64,000 bases of DNA from Desulfovibrio sp. (GCA_030145055.1 JAQYWK010000004.1:608898-672897); one strand, 5' to 3'; positions 37,511 to 46,932 are shown, counted from the first letter of the stretch. Notes: generated from the letters alone by a model not told the origin. A program made the numbers and translations.

Positions 37511-37543
37511 CGCCCGTCTCTCTTTATGGGAGGCGGGCGTTTT
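37511..37543 (+). terminator. intrinsic terminator after the RRM gene
   Basis: cgcccgtctctc with gggaggcgggcg (some G-U pairs) and four T. Confidence 0.75.
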
Positions 37544-37580
37544 CGGTCTATAGACCACAATGTTTTACTGGGAGAGTTCA

Positions 37581-37745
37581 TTGCCACCTAATCGCAATTA
37601 TAAGTTTGAAAAACGTCAGAAGGATTTAGCGAAGGCGAAAAAGAAAGAAGAAAAAAAGCAACGCCAGTTAGCGAAGAAACAAGCAAGTCAAGCTGAAAAT
37701 GGCGAAGCTGTTGATGTCGTAGACGATGGCACGGTGGCGGACTAA
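37581..37745 (+). CDS. small lysine-rich protein
   Basis: A 54-residue basic protein from TTG 37581 (GGGAGAG upstream): MPPNRNYKFEKRQKDLAKAK and KEEKKQRQLAKKQ, then an acidic end. Small lysine-rich proteins with an NFKFEKRQ-like start recur in deltaproteobacteria; function unknown, with nucleic-acid binding suggested only by charge. An ATG at 37560 in the same frame is less likely as it has no ribosome site. Confidence 0.65.
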   Translation: MPPNRNYKFEKRQKDLAKAKKKEEKKQRQLAKKQASQAENGEAVDVVDDGTVAD

Positions 37746-37769
37746 ATGTCTGGTCAGAAGTTAGAAGCG

Positions 37770-37810
37770 GTTTCATCCGGTTCATTGATTAACTCTGAAC
37801 CGGATGAAAC
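37770..37810 (+). terminator. 15-bp perfect hairpin after the basic-protein gene
   Basis: gtttcatccggttca pairs with tgaaccggatgaaac; no strong T-run follows (gatttaatta), so it is a weak terminator or RNA end. Confidence 0.5.
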
Positions 37811-37855
37811 GATTTAATTACATATGAAACAATCAACTATATACGTCTCATAAAA

Positions 37856-37880
37856 AAGGAGCAGTCCCCGCGACCACTCC
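37856..37880 (-). terminator. intrinsic terminator of the MFS gene
   Basis: On the minus strand ggagtggtc with ggactgctcc is followed by TTTTTTAT. Confidence 0.75.
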
Positions 37881-37968
37881 ATTTCTTTTCCTATCTCTAT
37901 CTCATATCGAATTTCATACAAATTCAGACTTTCCTAGTTTAATACTACTCTTACTAAAGTTTTTAATA

Positions 37969-39138
37969 TCAATTCTTCTTTAGTGCTCTTTTGCGCGAAA
38001 TTAAATTCATTGCCCACATTGTTAGTAGGGGGATCGAAACTCCGATAAGTGCGAGCTTACCTATCATGGCAGGTTTATTGGCCCAATCGAATGCAATGAA
38101 CTGCATAGACACTGCGCCTATTATGAATATTGAGAACGTCAGAAATGATGATGCTGTGCCTATGTCTTTATCCACTTCTTCTAAAATCATGTTGTTGCTG
38201 ATTGGACGACTTAGTCCAAGCAAGAAGGACATAACCAGCATTGGGCCTACAAACCAGATTGGAGAAGAACCTCCTTCGACAGTCAAGAAAGTGGCTGCTG
38301 CGAGCATTCCAAATAGTGACACTGTAAGTATTTTAAGAGGCTTCATGCCACCACAGAACCTTGAGCATGTGAAAGATCCAAGCATTAAGCCTAATGCGTT
38401 AAGCCCGAAGTAATATCCGAATGTTTGAGCGGAAACTCCGTAACCCGTTATGAAAATGTCGGGTGAGCCGCCAATAAACGCAAAGTGACCAAGTGTCATA
38501 AGTGAAAACGAAAGCGTGTATACTAGATATCGCGTATTTTTGAGTAATACGAAGTAACGTGAGGCAACTGAAAAAACGCCTCCACGAGTTTTCACCTTGA
38601 GGGGTTCCTCAAGCTTGAAAGATCCGTAAAGTGAAATCACAGCCAATATTGCCTGACACACAAAAATCCAGCGCCATGATGCAACTAGAAGTAACCAGCT
38701 TCCTAAAGTCGGGGCCAGCATTGGGGACAACGCTAAAATAACACCTACCCACGCTAATATTTTTTGTCTCTCCGGTCCTTCATAAAGATCTTTAGACAGA
38801 GCTAGCGATAGAGTGAAAGCCGCAGCTGCGCCTGCTGCTTGGACGATTCGAGCTATAACAAGCCACGTAATCGATTGGGCTGTGGAGCAGAGCAAGCAGC
38901 CTACTATAAAGATCGTAATCCCTCCCAATAGGACAGGCTTACGCCCAACTCTATCGGAAAGTGGGCCGTGGATTAAAAGGAATCCGCTAAAACTTAGAAA
39001 AAAGGCTACAAGCGAAACGTTAGCTTCTACCAAACTAATTCCCCAAATGGACTGGAGAGTTGGTATCGCTGGCAAATACATGTCTGTCGACAAGGCAGGA
39101 AATGTGGCTAGAAGCGCCAGCAGCAATAAATTAGGCAT
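37969..39138 (-). CDS. Bcr/CflA-type MFS drug exporter
   Basis: A 389-residue protein with about 12 membrane segments. The N-terminal part (LSTDMYLPAIPTLQ, GPLSDRVGRKPVLLGG) and the later LSLALSKDLYEG match the Bcr/CflA DHA1 family that exports bicyclomycin, sulfonamides or other compounds. ATG 39138 is chosen; a TTG at 39153 would add five residues. A perfect TTAGTCGACTAA palindrome lies 16 bases upstream of it and could be an operator. No regulator gene is adjacent. Confidence 0.88.
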   Translation of the reverse strand: MPNLLLLALLATFPALSTDMYLPAIPTLQSIWGISLVEANVSLVAFFLSFSGFLLIHGPLSDRVGRKPVLLGGITIFIVGCLLCSTAQSITWLVIARIVQAAGAAAAFTLSLALSKDLYEGPERQKILAWVGVILALSPMLAPTLGSWLLLVASWRWIFVCQAILAVISLYGSFKLEEPLKVKTRGGVFSVASRYFVLLKNTRYLVYTLSFSLMTLGHFAFIGGSPDIFITGYGVSAQTFGYYFGLNALGLMLGSFTCSRFCGGMKPLKILTVSLFGMLAAATFLTVEGGSSPIWFVGPMLVMSFLLGLSRPISNNMILEEVDKDIGTASSFLTFSIFIIGAVSMQFIAFDWANKPAMIGKLALIGVSIPLLTMWAMNLISRKRALKKN

Positions 39139-39461
39139 AGTGATATATTCCAATTAGTCGACTAAATATAGTCAGGTTCGGAGGTGGATCGGTTGACTGA
39201 GATTGTCAAGAGTCTGTGTGCATTACGAACTCTAAAAAATATGCTTGGCAGCTATGGCTGTCAAGGAGTGTTGTTAGAATAAACTTTAAGTGTTTATCAT
39301 ATTGTTAATATTTCTTATTGTTTTTGTATTAGTTATATTTCTGTTAGCATTGAATATGTTTTTGGGCTAATAAAACTACTGTTTTGTTAGCCGTTGATGT
39401 ATATTGTTGGCTAAAGCCCATGCTTATAGATGTTTTAAATAAATGAAATAATAGTGAACTT
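39139..39461. other. intergenic region upstream of the GGDEF/EAL gene
   Basis: Holds the TTAGTCGACTAA palindrome near the MFS start (39154-39165), a 9-bp hairpin cttggcagc/gctgtcaag (about 39244-39265), and ggctaa/ttagcc inverted elements near 39364-39420. No gene or clear promoter. Confidence 0.45.
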
Positions 39462-42323
39462 ATGAAATTTTATAGTTTCCTCTCATATTTTCGAATCAAA
39501 GCACGCCTGATAATTGTATTCAGCTTGTTGCTCATATTTTCTCTGACACTCTGCGGAGCGACTATATATCCTTTAGTGCGCAGTGTGATTCAGGATAATA
39601 TTGAGGAAGAATTAGCTAATACGACAACGACAACGATTAACATGATCAAGGTGGCTGTTGATGTCTCTGTTCGTAATTATTTGCGAGCTGTTGCGGAGAA
39701 AAATCATGACATTGTTGTATCTCTGTACAGTAGATATGAGCGCGGTGAGATAACTGAAGAAGATGCAAAAGAAATTGCTGACAAACTTTTATCCAGTCAG
39801 ACCATCGGACGCACTGGTTATATGTATTGTCTTAGTAGCTTGGGCCGGGTTGAGGTGCACCCCAGTGATGCTTTAAAGCTTCAAGATCTTACGGGTAAAG
39901 ATGTTGTTCGTAGACAGATTTCTAAAAAGACAGGATATTTGGAATATGAATGGGTTAACCCCGGTGAATCTAATATCAGGCCGAAAGCTCTTTATATGAC
40001 TTATTTTAAGCCGTGGGATTGGATTATATCTGCCTCGTCTTATCGTGAAGAATTTGATTCCCTTATTGATATTGACGATTTTAGTTCTAAAATCGCGGAA
40101 ATAAAACTCGGGGAAAGTGGCTACATCTTTATTATAGATAAAAATGGTGAGGCCATTCTCCACCCGTGGATTGAAGATAATTTGAGTAATTACGCAGATG
40201 TTCTCGGCCACTCGGTTATGCGGAATATTTATGAACAGAAGAGTGGGCAATTGCATTATGAATGGAAGGACCGTGATAGTGATGTTGTTCGTGAAAAAAT
40301 AGCTGTATTTCAATATTTTCCGGAAATGGACTGGATTGTAGCTGCTTCTGTCTATGCAGATGAAGTATATGAGCCGCTTGATAATATTATTTATTTGATA
40401 CTTATATCAGTGTTTTTGTCTCTGCTTGTAGCATTGCCTTTAAGTGCCGTGCTCGGGGTAAGTATTACACGGCCTGTAGAAAAACTTGTGGATCATTTTT
40501 CTAAGGCGTCAGAAGGGGACATGACAACCCGTTCTGAAAACGATGCACCTGATGAGATTGGTATTTTATCGCGCAAGTTTAATTCTTTCATGGACCATTT
40601 AGATGCTGTCGAGAAAAATTTAAATGCAGAAGTCGGAATACGCCAGGAGTCAGAATATCAACGTCGTCTTTTTGAGGAAGTTTTTAATAATGCTCTGGAA
40701 GGGATTACGATTACAGATATTGATGGTAATATCGTAGCCGCCAACCCCGGATTTACGACTATTACTGGATATGATGTTGATGAAGTCATTGGCAAAAATC
40801 CTAGTGTATTAAAGTCCGATAAACACGGAAAATCTTTTTATGAGCAGATGTGGTCAAAACTTACGCTTGAAGGTCACTGGGTTGGTGAAATATGGAATAG
40901 GCGTAAAAATGGTGAATCCTACCCTGAGATGCTCAGCATCAGTGCTATCCGCAATTCTTCCGGTGAACCTACTCATTATGTAGCTGTGTTCCATGATATT
41001 ACCGAGATGAAAAGCAAAGAGGAACAACTCCAATTTCAGGCTCATCATGATGCTTTAACTGGATTACCAAATCGCGCTCTTTTGCTCGACCGTATTACTA
41101 TTGCTATCGCTCATGCGAAACGTCTTGAGACACGTATTGCGCTCTTTTTCATAGATCTTGATAATTTTAAAACCATTAATGATTCACTTGGCCATGCTTT
41201 GGGAGATCGTCTTTTACAGCGTACGACAACAAGAATTACTAATGTGTTTCGCGAGCAGGATACTATTGCGCGACTTGGCGGGGATGAGTTCGTCATTATG
41301 GTTGAAGATGTTACCGATGAGCGTCATTTGATTAATCAGGCCAAACGCCTTCTAATGGCTTTTTCGGCTCCGTTTAAAATAGATGGAAATGAACTGCATG
41401 TAACAACCAGCCTCGGCATTACTGTCTTTCCAGATGATGGCGATGATCCTGGAACACTGATTAAAAACGCAGATATGGCGATGTATCATGCTAAAGGCGA
41501 AGGAAAGAACGGATATCACATGTTCCGTCAAGAAATGCATGACCGTGTGGAACGTCGTCTTCAGTTGGAGAATGCTCTGCGCACAGCAGTGCAGAAACAA
41601 GAATTTGTTGTATATTATCAGCCTAAAGTAGATCTTAAGTCAGGGGATGTAATAGGGCTGGAAGCTCTGGTGCGTTGGATCCGTCAAGATGGTGAAGTTA
41701 TATCGCCTCTTGAATTTATTCCGCTTGCTGAAGAGACAGGATTAATCGTTCCCATTGGCCGTACTGTCATGGAACAATCCTGCATGGATCAGCATGAAAT
41801 AAGAGATAAGGGCGGACATGATTTGATGATTTCCATCAATCTATCTGCCCGTCAGTTTCAAGAAGAAGATCTTTTGCAGACCGTAAAAGAAGTCGTTGAT
41901 GCCTGTAATGCTGATCCGAAAATGCTGGAATTTGAAATAACAGAGTCCGTGCTTATGAACGACGTTGAAAAGACTGTCGATACTTTAAACAGTATTACAG
42001 CAATGGGTTTTTCACTCTCAGTAGATGACTTTGGAACGGGGTATTCATCACTTGCGTATCTCAAAACGTTTCCGCTAACTACTTTGAAAGTGGATCGCTC
42101 TTTTGTAATGGATATTACACATGACAAGGATGACGCACAGATTGTTCAGACCGTGGTTAATATGAGCCAAAATCTAGGGCTCGATGTCGTTGCTGAGGGC
42201 GTAGAGACAGAAGAGCAGGCAGAAATGCTCCGCAAGTTCGGGTGTGCAAAGGGACAGGGATATCTGTTTGGTAAGCCCATGCCATTAATCGAACTTCTCT
42301 CTTTTCTAAAAGCAAGGCTCTAG
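39462..42323 (+). CDS. membrane sensor with Cache, HAMP, PAS, GGDEF and EAL domains
   Basis: A 953-residue protein. N-terminal membrane helix (about 15-37), tandem Cache-type sensing domains (about 60-300; SGYIFIIDKNGEAILHPW), second helix (308-334), HAMP (about 335-395), PAS (about 405-520), GGDEF (intact GGDEF at 606-610) and EAL (EAL at 734-736, then DDFGTGYSSLAYL and KVDRSF, EGVETEEQ). Both active sites look complete, so it may make and break cyclic di-GMP. It senses an extracellular ligand; which one is unknown. It converges with the NTF2 gene, sharing four bases. Confidence 0.93.
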   Translation: MKFYSFLSYFRIKARLIIVFSLLLIFSLTLCGATIYPLVRSVIQDNIEEELANTTTTTINMIKVAVDVSVRNYLRAVAEKNHDIVVSLYSRYERGEITEEDAKEIADKLLSSQTIGRTGYMYCLSSLGRVEVHPSDALKLQDLTGKDVVRRQISKKTGYLEYEWVNPGESNIRPKALYMTYFKPWDWIISASSYREEFDSLIDIDDFSSKIAEIKLGESGYIFIIDKNGEAILHPWIEDNLSNYADVLGHSVMRNIYEQKSGQLHYEWKDRDSDVVREKIAVFQYFPEMDWIVAASVYADEVYEPLDNIIYLILISVFLSLLVALPLSAVLGVSITRPVEKLVDHFSKASEGDMTTRSENDAPDEIGILSRKFNSFMDHLDAVEKNLNAEVGIRQESEYQRRLFEEVFNNALEGITITDIDGNIVAANPGFTTITGYDVDEVIGKNPSVLKSDKHGKSFYEQMWSKLTLEGHWVGEIWNRRKNGESYPEMLSISAIRNSSGEPTHYVAVFHDITEMKSKEEQLQFQAHHDALTGLPNRALLLDRITIAIAHAKRLETRIALFFIDLDNFKTINDSLGHALGDRLLQRTTTRITNVFREQDTIARLGGDEFVIMVEDVTDERHLINQAKRLLMAFSAPFKIDGNELHVTTSLGITVFPDDGDDPGTLIKNADMAMYHAKGEGKNGYHMFRQEMHDRVERRLQLENALRTAVQKQEFVVYYQPKVDLKSGDVIGLEALVRWIRQDGEVISPLEFIPLAEETGLIVPIGRTVMEQSCMDQHEIRDKGGHDLMISINLSARQFQEEDLLQTVKEVVDACNADPKMLEFEITESVLMNDVEKTVDTLNSITAMGFSLSVDDFGTGYSSLAYLKTFPLTTLKVDRSFVMDITHDKDDAQIVQTVVNMSQNLGLDVVAEGVETEEQAEMLRKFGCAKGQGYLFGKPMPLIELLSFLKARL

Positions 42324-42745
42324 CCTTGATAGTAATTTTCGCTGGCAGCCTCTCCTTCTGCAATTAAGCGGTCGACCATGTTTGAGTCCAAATATGCCCG
42401 TACGCGGATTATAGTTTTGCCTTCGAATTCTACTATCCAGCAATATTCGTTGTCAAAATCCCAACCTTGCAATGCTTGAGATGTCGCTCTCAATTCAACT
42501 ATAGCAGTGGATCCATCCATTAAAACATTTTTCAGAGAAAGCCGTATGGGAGCTGTTAGGCATGGGGCCAAACGGTTAAGAGTTTTTTGACGAAAACTCT
42601 CACGACTTGTGTAATGACCTGCAAGTGGATGGGTTCCCATAACTGTCCAATCTACATCTGGGCTTACGTGATTAAAAAAGGAATCTGCATCTCCGCTTTC
42701 AAGATGCTTAAATAGGTTTCTAACCTCATCTTTAGTTATACTCAT
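42320..42745 (-). CDS. NTF2/SnoaL-like protein
   Basis: A 141-residue cone-fold protein: FNHVSPDVDWTVMGTHPLAG, TIIRVRAYLDS and YCWIVEFEG. This is a SnoaL/ketosteroid-isomerase-like family used by small enzymes or binding proteins; function is not fixed. GGGAGAA precedes the ATG. It lies 170 bases downstream of an SDR gene on the same strand, but a terminator-like stem lies between them. Confidence 0.75.
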   Translation of the reverse strand: MSITKDEVRNLFKHLESGDADSFFNHVSPDVDWTVMGTHPLAGHYTSRESFRQKTLNRLAPCLTAPIRLSLKNVLMDGSTAIVELRATSQALQGWDFDNEYCWIVEFEGKTIIRVRAYLDSNMVDRLIAEGEAASENYYQG

Positions 42746-42833
42746 AATTTTCTCCCGTACTTGATTTCTTTTCTTGAATTATTCTTTTTACCATAAAAGA
42801 TGAAAGTTACGAAATAGCAAATCTTGATTTTAT

Positions 42834-42870
42834 AAAAATCGAGGCGGGTATTAATCCTGCCTCGTTTTAT
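42834..42870 (-). terminator. terminator of the SDR gene
   Basis: cgaggcagg with cccgcctcg, one mismatch, followed on the minus strand by ATTTTTATA. Confidence 0.65.
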
Positions 42871-42911
42871 GCTGAGAAATACTGTCTCAAATTTACTGCG
42901 CCTGTGAACCT

Positions 42912-43616
42912 TTAAACTGAGCGAGTAATTCCGCCATCTACGCGCAGGTTTTGCCCTGTTATGTAGCTGGATTTTTCTGATGCGAGGAAGGCAATAGCAT
43001 CCGCAATTTCTTCAACTTTGCCATAACGGCCCATAGGGATACGGTTGCGGCGTTCATCTGTTTCGGGAAGGCTGTCGATAAAACCGGGAAGGATGTTGTT
43101 AATCCTGATTCCTTTCGCTGCGTACTGGTCAGCAAAAAGTTTGCTGAATGCGGCAAGCCCTGAACGAAAGACTCCTGAAGTCGGGAAGAGCGGTTCAGGT
43201 TCAAAACATGCGTATGTAGAAACATTAACTATTGAACCTGAGCCTTGTTCGAGCATGATTGGAGTGACAAGCCTTGCTACACGAATGACGTTAAGCAGAT
43301 ACACTTCCATACCTGCAATCCAGTCTTCATCTGTCATTTCGAGAATATCACCTTTGGGGCCATGTCCTGCACTGTTCACGACGACGTCAATGCGTCCATA
43401 TTTTTCCATAACGGTATTGATGAAATTGGCAATGTCTTCAGGTGATCTGTTAGAGCCTGTAAAACCTAATCCGCCAAGTTCTTTCGCTAGCGTTTCGCCT
43501 TTTCCTGATGAGGATAGGATTGCTATCTGGTATCCTTCTGATGCCAATTTGCGAGCTGCTCCAGCACCCATTCCGCTTCCGCCTGCTGTAATAATCGCTA
43601 CTTTATTTGGTGACAT
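42912..43616 (-). CDS. SDR-family oxidoreductase without a YxxxK motif
   Basis: A 234-residue Rossmann protein: TAGGSGMGAG (cofactor binding), VVVNSAGHGPKG, INNILPGFIDS and DGGITRSV. At the usual YxxxK position the chain reads SGVFRSGL, so both the catalytic tyrosine and lysine are replaced (S and R). It may be a non-canonical SDR acting by another residue, or a binding protein. GGAG lies upstream of the ATG. Confidence 0.85.
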   Translation of the reverse strand: MSPNKVAIITAGGSGMGAGAARKLASEGYQIAILSSSGKGETLAKELGGLGFTGSNRSPEDIANFINTVMEKYGRIDVVVNSAGHGPKGDILEMTDEDWIAGMEVYLLNVIRVARLVTPIMLEQGSGSIVNVSTYACFEPEPLFPTSGVFRSGLAAFSKLFADQYAAKGIRINNILPGFIDSLPETDERRNRIPMGRYGKVEEIADAIAFLASEKSSYITGQNLRVDGGITRSV

Positions 43617-43823
43617 TATATAGCTCCTTTTTTTTGTGTATTGATAGAACTGTAGTTCATGTGAGTTTTAATTATACTTAGTTGCTTAGTGTTGCAACTT
43701 TTCATGCAATTACATCTTAAATATAGTCATGTTATAAATATGAAAGTGTATATTGTTTACTTGGAAATTCTACTGTGTAACACTTAATTATCATTTTTAT
43801 AATTAAAGTGAAAAGGAGGCCGT

Positions 43824-44309
43824 ATGAGAATATTCAGAATTTTCCGACTTGTATTATTCGCAATGCTTATGTTTATTGGTTTTGCTGTTGTAGCTAGCGC
43901 AGGAGCTTTTGTTAATGCTCCTACCGCATCTCAAGTAGATTTTATTGGATCAGTAAAAACTGTTTCTGGGGATGCGTACCTTATTCGCGCGAAGTCGCGT
44001 ACCTCTGCCGCTGTCGGGGATCATCTGTATCAAGGTGATACACTTGTTACTGCGTCCTCATCCTCGATCGGCGTCATTTTTCGTGATGACACTATCCTTT
44101 CTCTCGGACCTAAATCCGAAGTGCGTATTGATGAGTTTGTCTTTAATCCTGCAGATGATGCTATGGCGTTTCTGGCTAATGTCGGCAAAGGAACCGCTCA
44201 GTTCATAACTGGGCAGATGTCGAAGATTGCGCCGGAGAGAATGAGTGTCGAAACGCCCCTTGCTACTATCGGTATTCGTGGCACCAGATTTCTAGTTAAG
44301 GTTGATTAG
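43824..44309 (+). CDS. exported FecR-domain protein
   Basis: A 161-residue protein with a signal peptide (LVLFAMLMFIGFAVVASA) and a FecR domain: VGDHLYQGDTLVTASSSSIG, then DDTILSLGPKSEVRIDEF and ETPLATIGIRGTRF. FecR domains on secreted proteins may bind carbohydrate or act in surface display. AAAAGGAGG precedes the ATG. It is nine bases before an OmpA lipoprotein. Confidence 0.88.
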   Translation: MRIFRIFRLVLFAMLMFIGFAVVASAGAFVNAPTASQVDFIGSVKTVSGDAYLIRAKSRTSAAVGDHLYQGDTLVTASSSSIGVIFRDDTILSLGPKSEVRIDEFVFNPADDAMAFLANVGKGTAQFITGQMSKIAPERMSVETPLATIGIRGTRFLVKVD

Positions 44310-44317
44310 AGGAAACT

Positions 44318-44890
44318 ATGAAAATTTTTTTACTACTTGTTATATGTACGTTGTTCTTAGCTGGTTGTGGACAGACTATAGTACTTTTGCCCGACCTAGA
44401 TGGTTCTGTCGGAGCTGTTACGGTCACGATGCATGATGGTGAGACTGTATTGCTTGATGAGCCGAATCAAGCTGTCGGCACGAAACCGCAAGTGTACATT
44501 ATGTCTGAAAGCGAGATTGAAAAAACTTTTGCAGAGGCTTTGGCAGCTCAGCCCAAACGTACGGAAAGATTTTTGCTCTATTTCTATCACGATTCAACTA
44601 AAATGAAGCCTAAATCTAAAAAACTTATACCTTTAATACTTGAAGCGTACAAAGATCGCTCTTCTACAGATGTGTCTGTTATCGGTCATACTGATGCTGT
44701 TGGTGATAATACTTACAACTATGGTTTATCGCTCAGGCGTGCACAAAAGATAAGTAAGATGTTAATGAAAAAGGGCATTGCGAATGATCAAATTCAGACC
44801 GTTTCTCATGGTGAAGAGAATCCACTTATACCAACACCAGATGGCCATAGTCAGCCTAAGAATAGACGAGTAGAGGTTCTAGTTCGGTAG
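44318..44890 (+). CDS. OmpA-family outer-membrane lipoprotein
   Basis: A 190-residue protein with a lipobox LAGC (C17) and a C-terminal OmpA peptidoglycan-binding domain: VIGHTDAVGDNTYNYGLSL and NRRVEV. It probably tethers the outer membrane to peptidoglycan. AGAGGAAA precedes the ATG; co-transcribed with the FecR gene. Confidence 0.9.
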   Translation: MKIFLLLVICTLFLAGCGQTIVLLPDLDGSVGAVTVTMHDGETVLLDEPNQAVGTKPQVYIMSESEIEKTFAEALAAQPKRTERFLLYFYHDSTKMKPKSKKLIPLILEAYKDRSSTDVSVIGHTDAVGDNTYNYGLSLRRAQKISKMLMKKGIANDQIQTVSHGEENPLIPTPDGHSQPKNRRVEVLVR

Positions 44891-44928
44891 GATCATAATT
44901 TGACGAAAGACGAAGTATAGGGCTCGGT

Positions 44929-45711
44929 TTATTCAACTATCCATTTATGGTTGAGTATTCCGAGCTCTTTGCATTGCTGCAATGTGAGCCTTGTATTGGT
45001 GAAAGTTTCGCAGGTGAACGTAATGTCGATTAAGATCGCATCTGTAAGGTTCACGTCTTCTAATATCGTATTAGATAGGTCCGCATCCATGAGTATTACA
45101 CCTTGAAGATTCGCACCTGTAAGGTCTGCTCGATAATCTCTCTTAAGTTTTAATTCTTTTATTTTTTGTGTAAGTAAACTTACCGCGATTTGCACGTCAC
45201 TTAGAATTCCTGTTATACTTATATCTTCTGTATCTGATAGATCTGGACCCATTTCAGGGCTTCTGATGAAAGCGCAAAGCATGTCCAGAATTTTTCGTTT
45301 ATCAATTTCATATTTCGAATTTCTAGCGACCTGCCAGAACATATTAATTCCTGCAATACGATTGGAAACGTCTTTATCACTTAGTAGAGATGTAGCTTTT
45401 TCTATTTGCTCTGATGTTGAGCTTTTGTTGCTATTAGTTGCTTTGCGTCCGTGCTTGTTCCAGCACCATAAAATCAATATAAAAACGATGGAGCCAGTTA
45501 GAGAAAGGGCAATACTCTTGATTACGGTTTGCTGGGGAGGTTCCGTTTCAGGATCAACAACCATAAAACAGTCAATACTTTCAGACCAATAGCAAAGTGT
45601 GAGGATAAGCCCGACAAAAAACAGAATAGAAAAGCATTCACAGCATTTTAATGAAGTGATTTTGTTTAAAATAGTTCTTTTAACGTGTTTCTTAGGATTC
45701 TGAGGTGTCAT
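44929..45711 (-). CDS. membrane protein with pentapeptide repeats
   Basis: A 260-residue protein with two N-terminal hydrophobic helices (about 25-45 and 70-95) and a C-terminal stretch (about 200-245) of A(D/N)Lxx repeats: ADLTGANLQGVILMDADLSN, then NTILEDVNLTDAIL. Such repeats form a right-handed beta helix. Function unknown. The ribosome site is weak. Confidence 0.7.
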   Translation of the reverse strand: MTPQNPKKHVKRTILNKITSLKCCECFSILFFVGLILTLCYWSESIDCFMVVDPETEPPQQTVIKSIALSLTGSIVFILILWCWNKHGRKATNSNKSSTSEQIEKATSLLSDKDVSNRIAGINMFWQVARNSKYEIDKRKILDMLCAFIRSPEMGPDLSDTEDISITGILSDVQIAVSLLTQKIKELKLKRDYRADLTGANLQGVILMDADLSNTILEDVNLTDAILIDITFTCETFTNTRLTLQQCKELGILNHKWIVE

Positions 45712-46114
45712 GGTCTTTCTCGTTATTTATTTCCCACATATTATAAATCCTATATCTTAAGGGGTTCAAAACGTTATGATCTACTCGCAAATTGTGCAAG
45801 TAGGATTTTCATGTTTATTTAAACTGGATCCTGTAAGTATAGAATTCTGTTTGATATCTAAAATCTGCAAATAAAATGATGGGCGCTATTTGATAGAAAG
45901 TGTTTGTAAATTAAAGATAAAATAATTTCATATTATATTATTGCTATGTGTAACTAATGCATTGATTGATTGTGCAAACACAAGCTTTACTATGTAAAAA
46001 TGGTGATTTTAATAGATTATATCGAAACATAAATGGTGATTTGATTTTTTTTACATTTGGGTTACATAGCTGTTAATGCTGAAAATGAATTTTTTGTTTT
46101 TACTGGAGGGTAAG
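45712..46114. other. AT-rich region upstream of the cytochrome gene
   Basis: Contains an inverted repeat TTGTG-N4-CACAA (45970-45983) of CRP/FNR half-site type, and a candidate promoter TTGATT (46041-46046) with TACATA (46063-46068), 16-base spacer, ahead of the cytochrome start at 46115. No other gene is evident. Confidence 0.5.
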
Positions 46115-46723
46115 ATGAGGAAGAGGATGTTGTTTTTGGTTTTTGCATTTGTTCTTTCTATTGCTTGTTCAGCTGTAGTAGCTTTTGCAGCCGGTCCGCA
46201 TGATTCAGGTTGTACTGATTGTCATAGTACTCATTATGCAAAAGGTGAGTACATCATTGGCGTGCAGCCTCTGAATGTTGATAATCCTGCTCGCACAAGA
46301 AATACGCGCACTTCTGAGGGGATTGATGCTTTATGTTTAGGTTGTCATAATGAAGATGAAGGCATTATGCCTGTTGATCTTCACACCACTCATCCGACTG
46401 GTGTAAAGCCAATGTATGCAAAAGTTCCGGGCAAATTGCTTTGGAATGGTGTTTTGACATGTTCAAGTTGTCATGACCCGCATCCTAACAATGCTAACTA
46501 CAAGTACCTGATTGTGCCAACTAAAGAAGGCGCGGATATGGGACTTTTCTGTGGACAGTGTCACACAGGCAAGTCTGACAAGGGTAACTTATCTAAGATT
46601 AATCAGGTTAAGATGACTTACGATCCTGTCATCGCACCGATTGTTCCTTTCAAGCAGCCTAAGGCTGCACCTGCTACTAAGATACTCAAGAAGCCTGTTA
46701 GTAAGCCTGTTAAGAAGCAGTAG
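46115..46723 (+). CDS. periplasmic tetraheme cytochrome c
   Basis: A 202-residue protein with a signal peptide ending AFAAG and four CxxCH haem sites: CTDCH (33-37), CLGCH (74-78), CSSCH (116-120) and CGQCH (146-150); the C-terminus is a basic lysine/proline tail. Extra histidines (LHTTHP, CHDPH) could be distal ligands. The ATG at 46115 has GGAGGG upstream. It probably carries electrons in the periplasm, but no partner gene lies beside it. Confidence 0.92.
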   Translation: MRKRMLFLVFAFVLSIACSAVVAFAAGPHDSGCTDCHSTHYAKGEYIIGVQPLNVDNPARTRNTRTSEGIDALCLGCHNEDEGIMPVDLHTTHPTGVKPMYAKVPGKLLWNGVLTCSSCHDPHPNNANYKYLIVPTKEGADMGLFCGQCHTGKSDKGNLSKINQVKMTYDPVIAPIVPFKQPKAAPATKILKKPVSKPVKKQ

Positions 46724-46821
46724 TAACTTAAGATATCAGCTTAAGAGTGAGTTCGTCAGGCCTGCCGGGGGACAGAGTTTAGGCAGGTCGACAATTTGAG
46801 GGTGGTATATGAGTTCAGCAG

Positions 46822-46859
46822 AGCCTGAACGTCCATTTTGGGCGTTCAGGCTTTTTTTT
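46822..46859 (+). terminator. intrinsic terminator after the cytochrome gene
   Basis: agcctgaacg / cgttcaggct stem and eight T. Confidence 0.92.
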
Positions 46860-46892
46860 GTGGGTGGGAATAGTAATTCATATCCAAAAAAG

Positions 46893-46925
46893 ATAAGGGC
46901 CTAGGTTTTAACACCTAAGCCCTTA
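46893..46925 (-). terminator. terminator of the tRNA-Ser gene
   Basis: ataagggc-type stem with taggt/accta inside; T-run follows on the minus strand. Confidence 0.8.
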
Positions 46926-46932
46926 TAAAAAC

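Noticed and set aside
46758..46790. Weak stem cctgcc/ggcagg after the cytochrome gene
   Set aside because: No T-run; the stronger terminator lies at 46822-46859.
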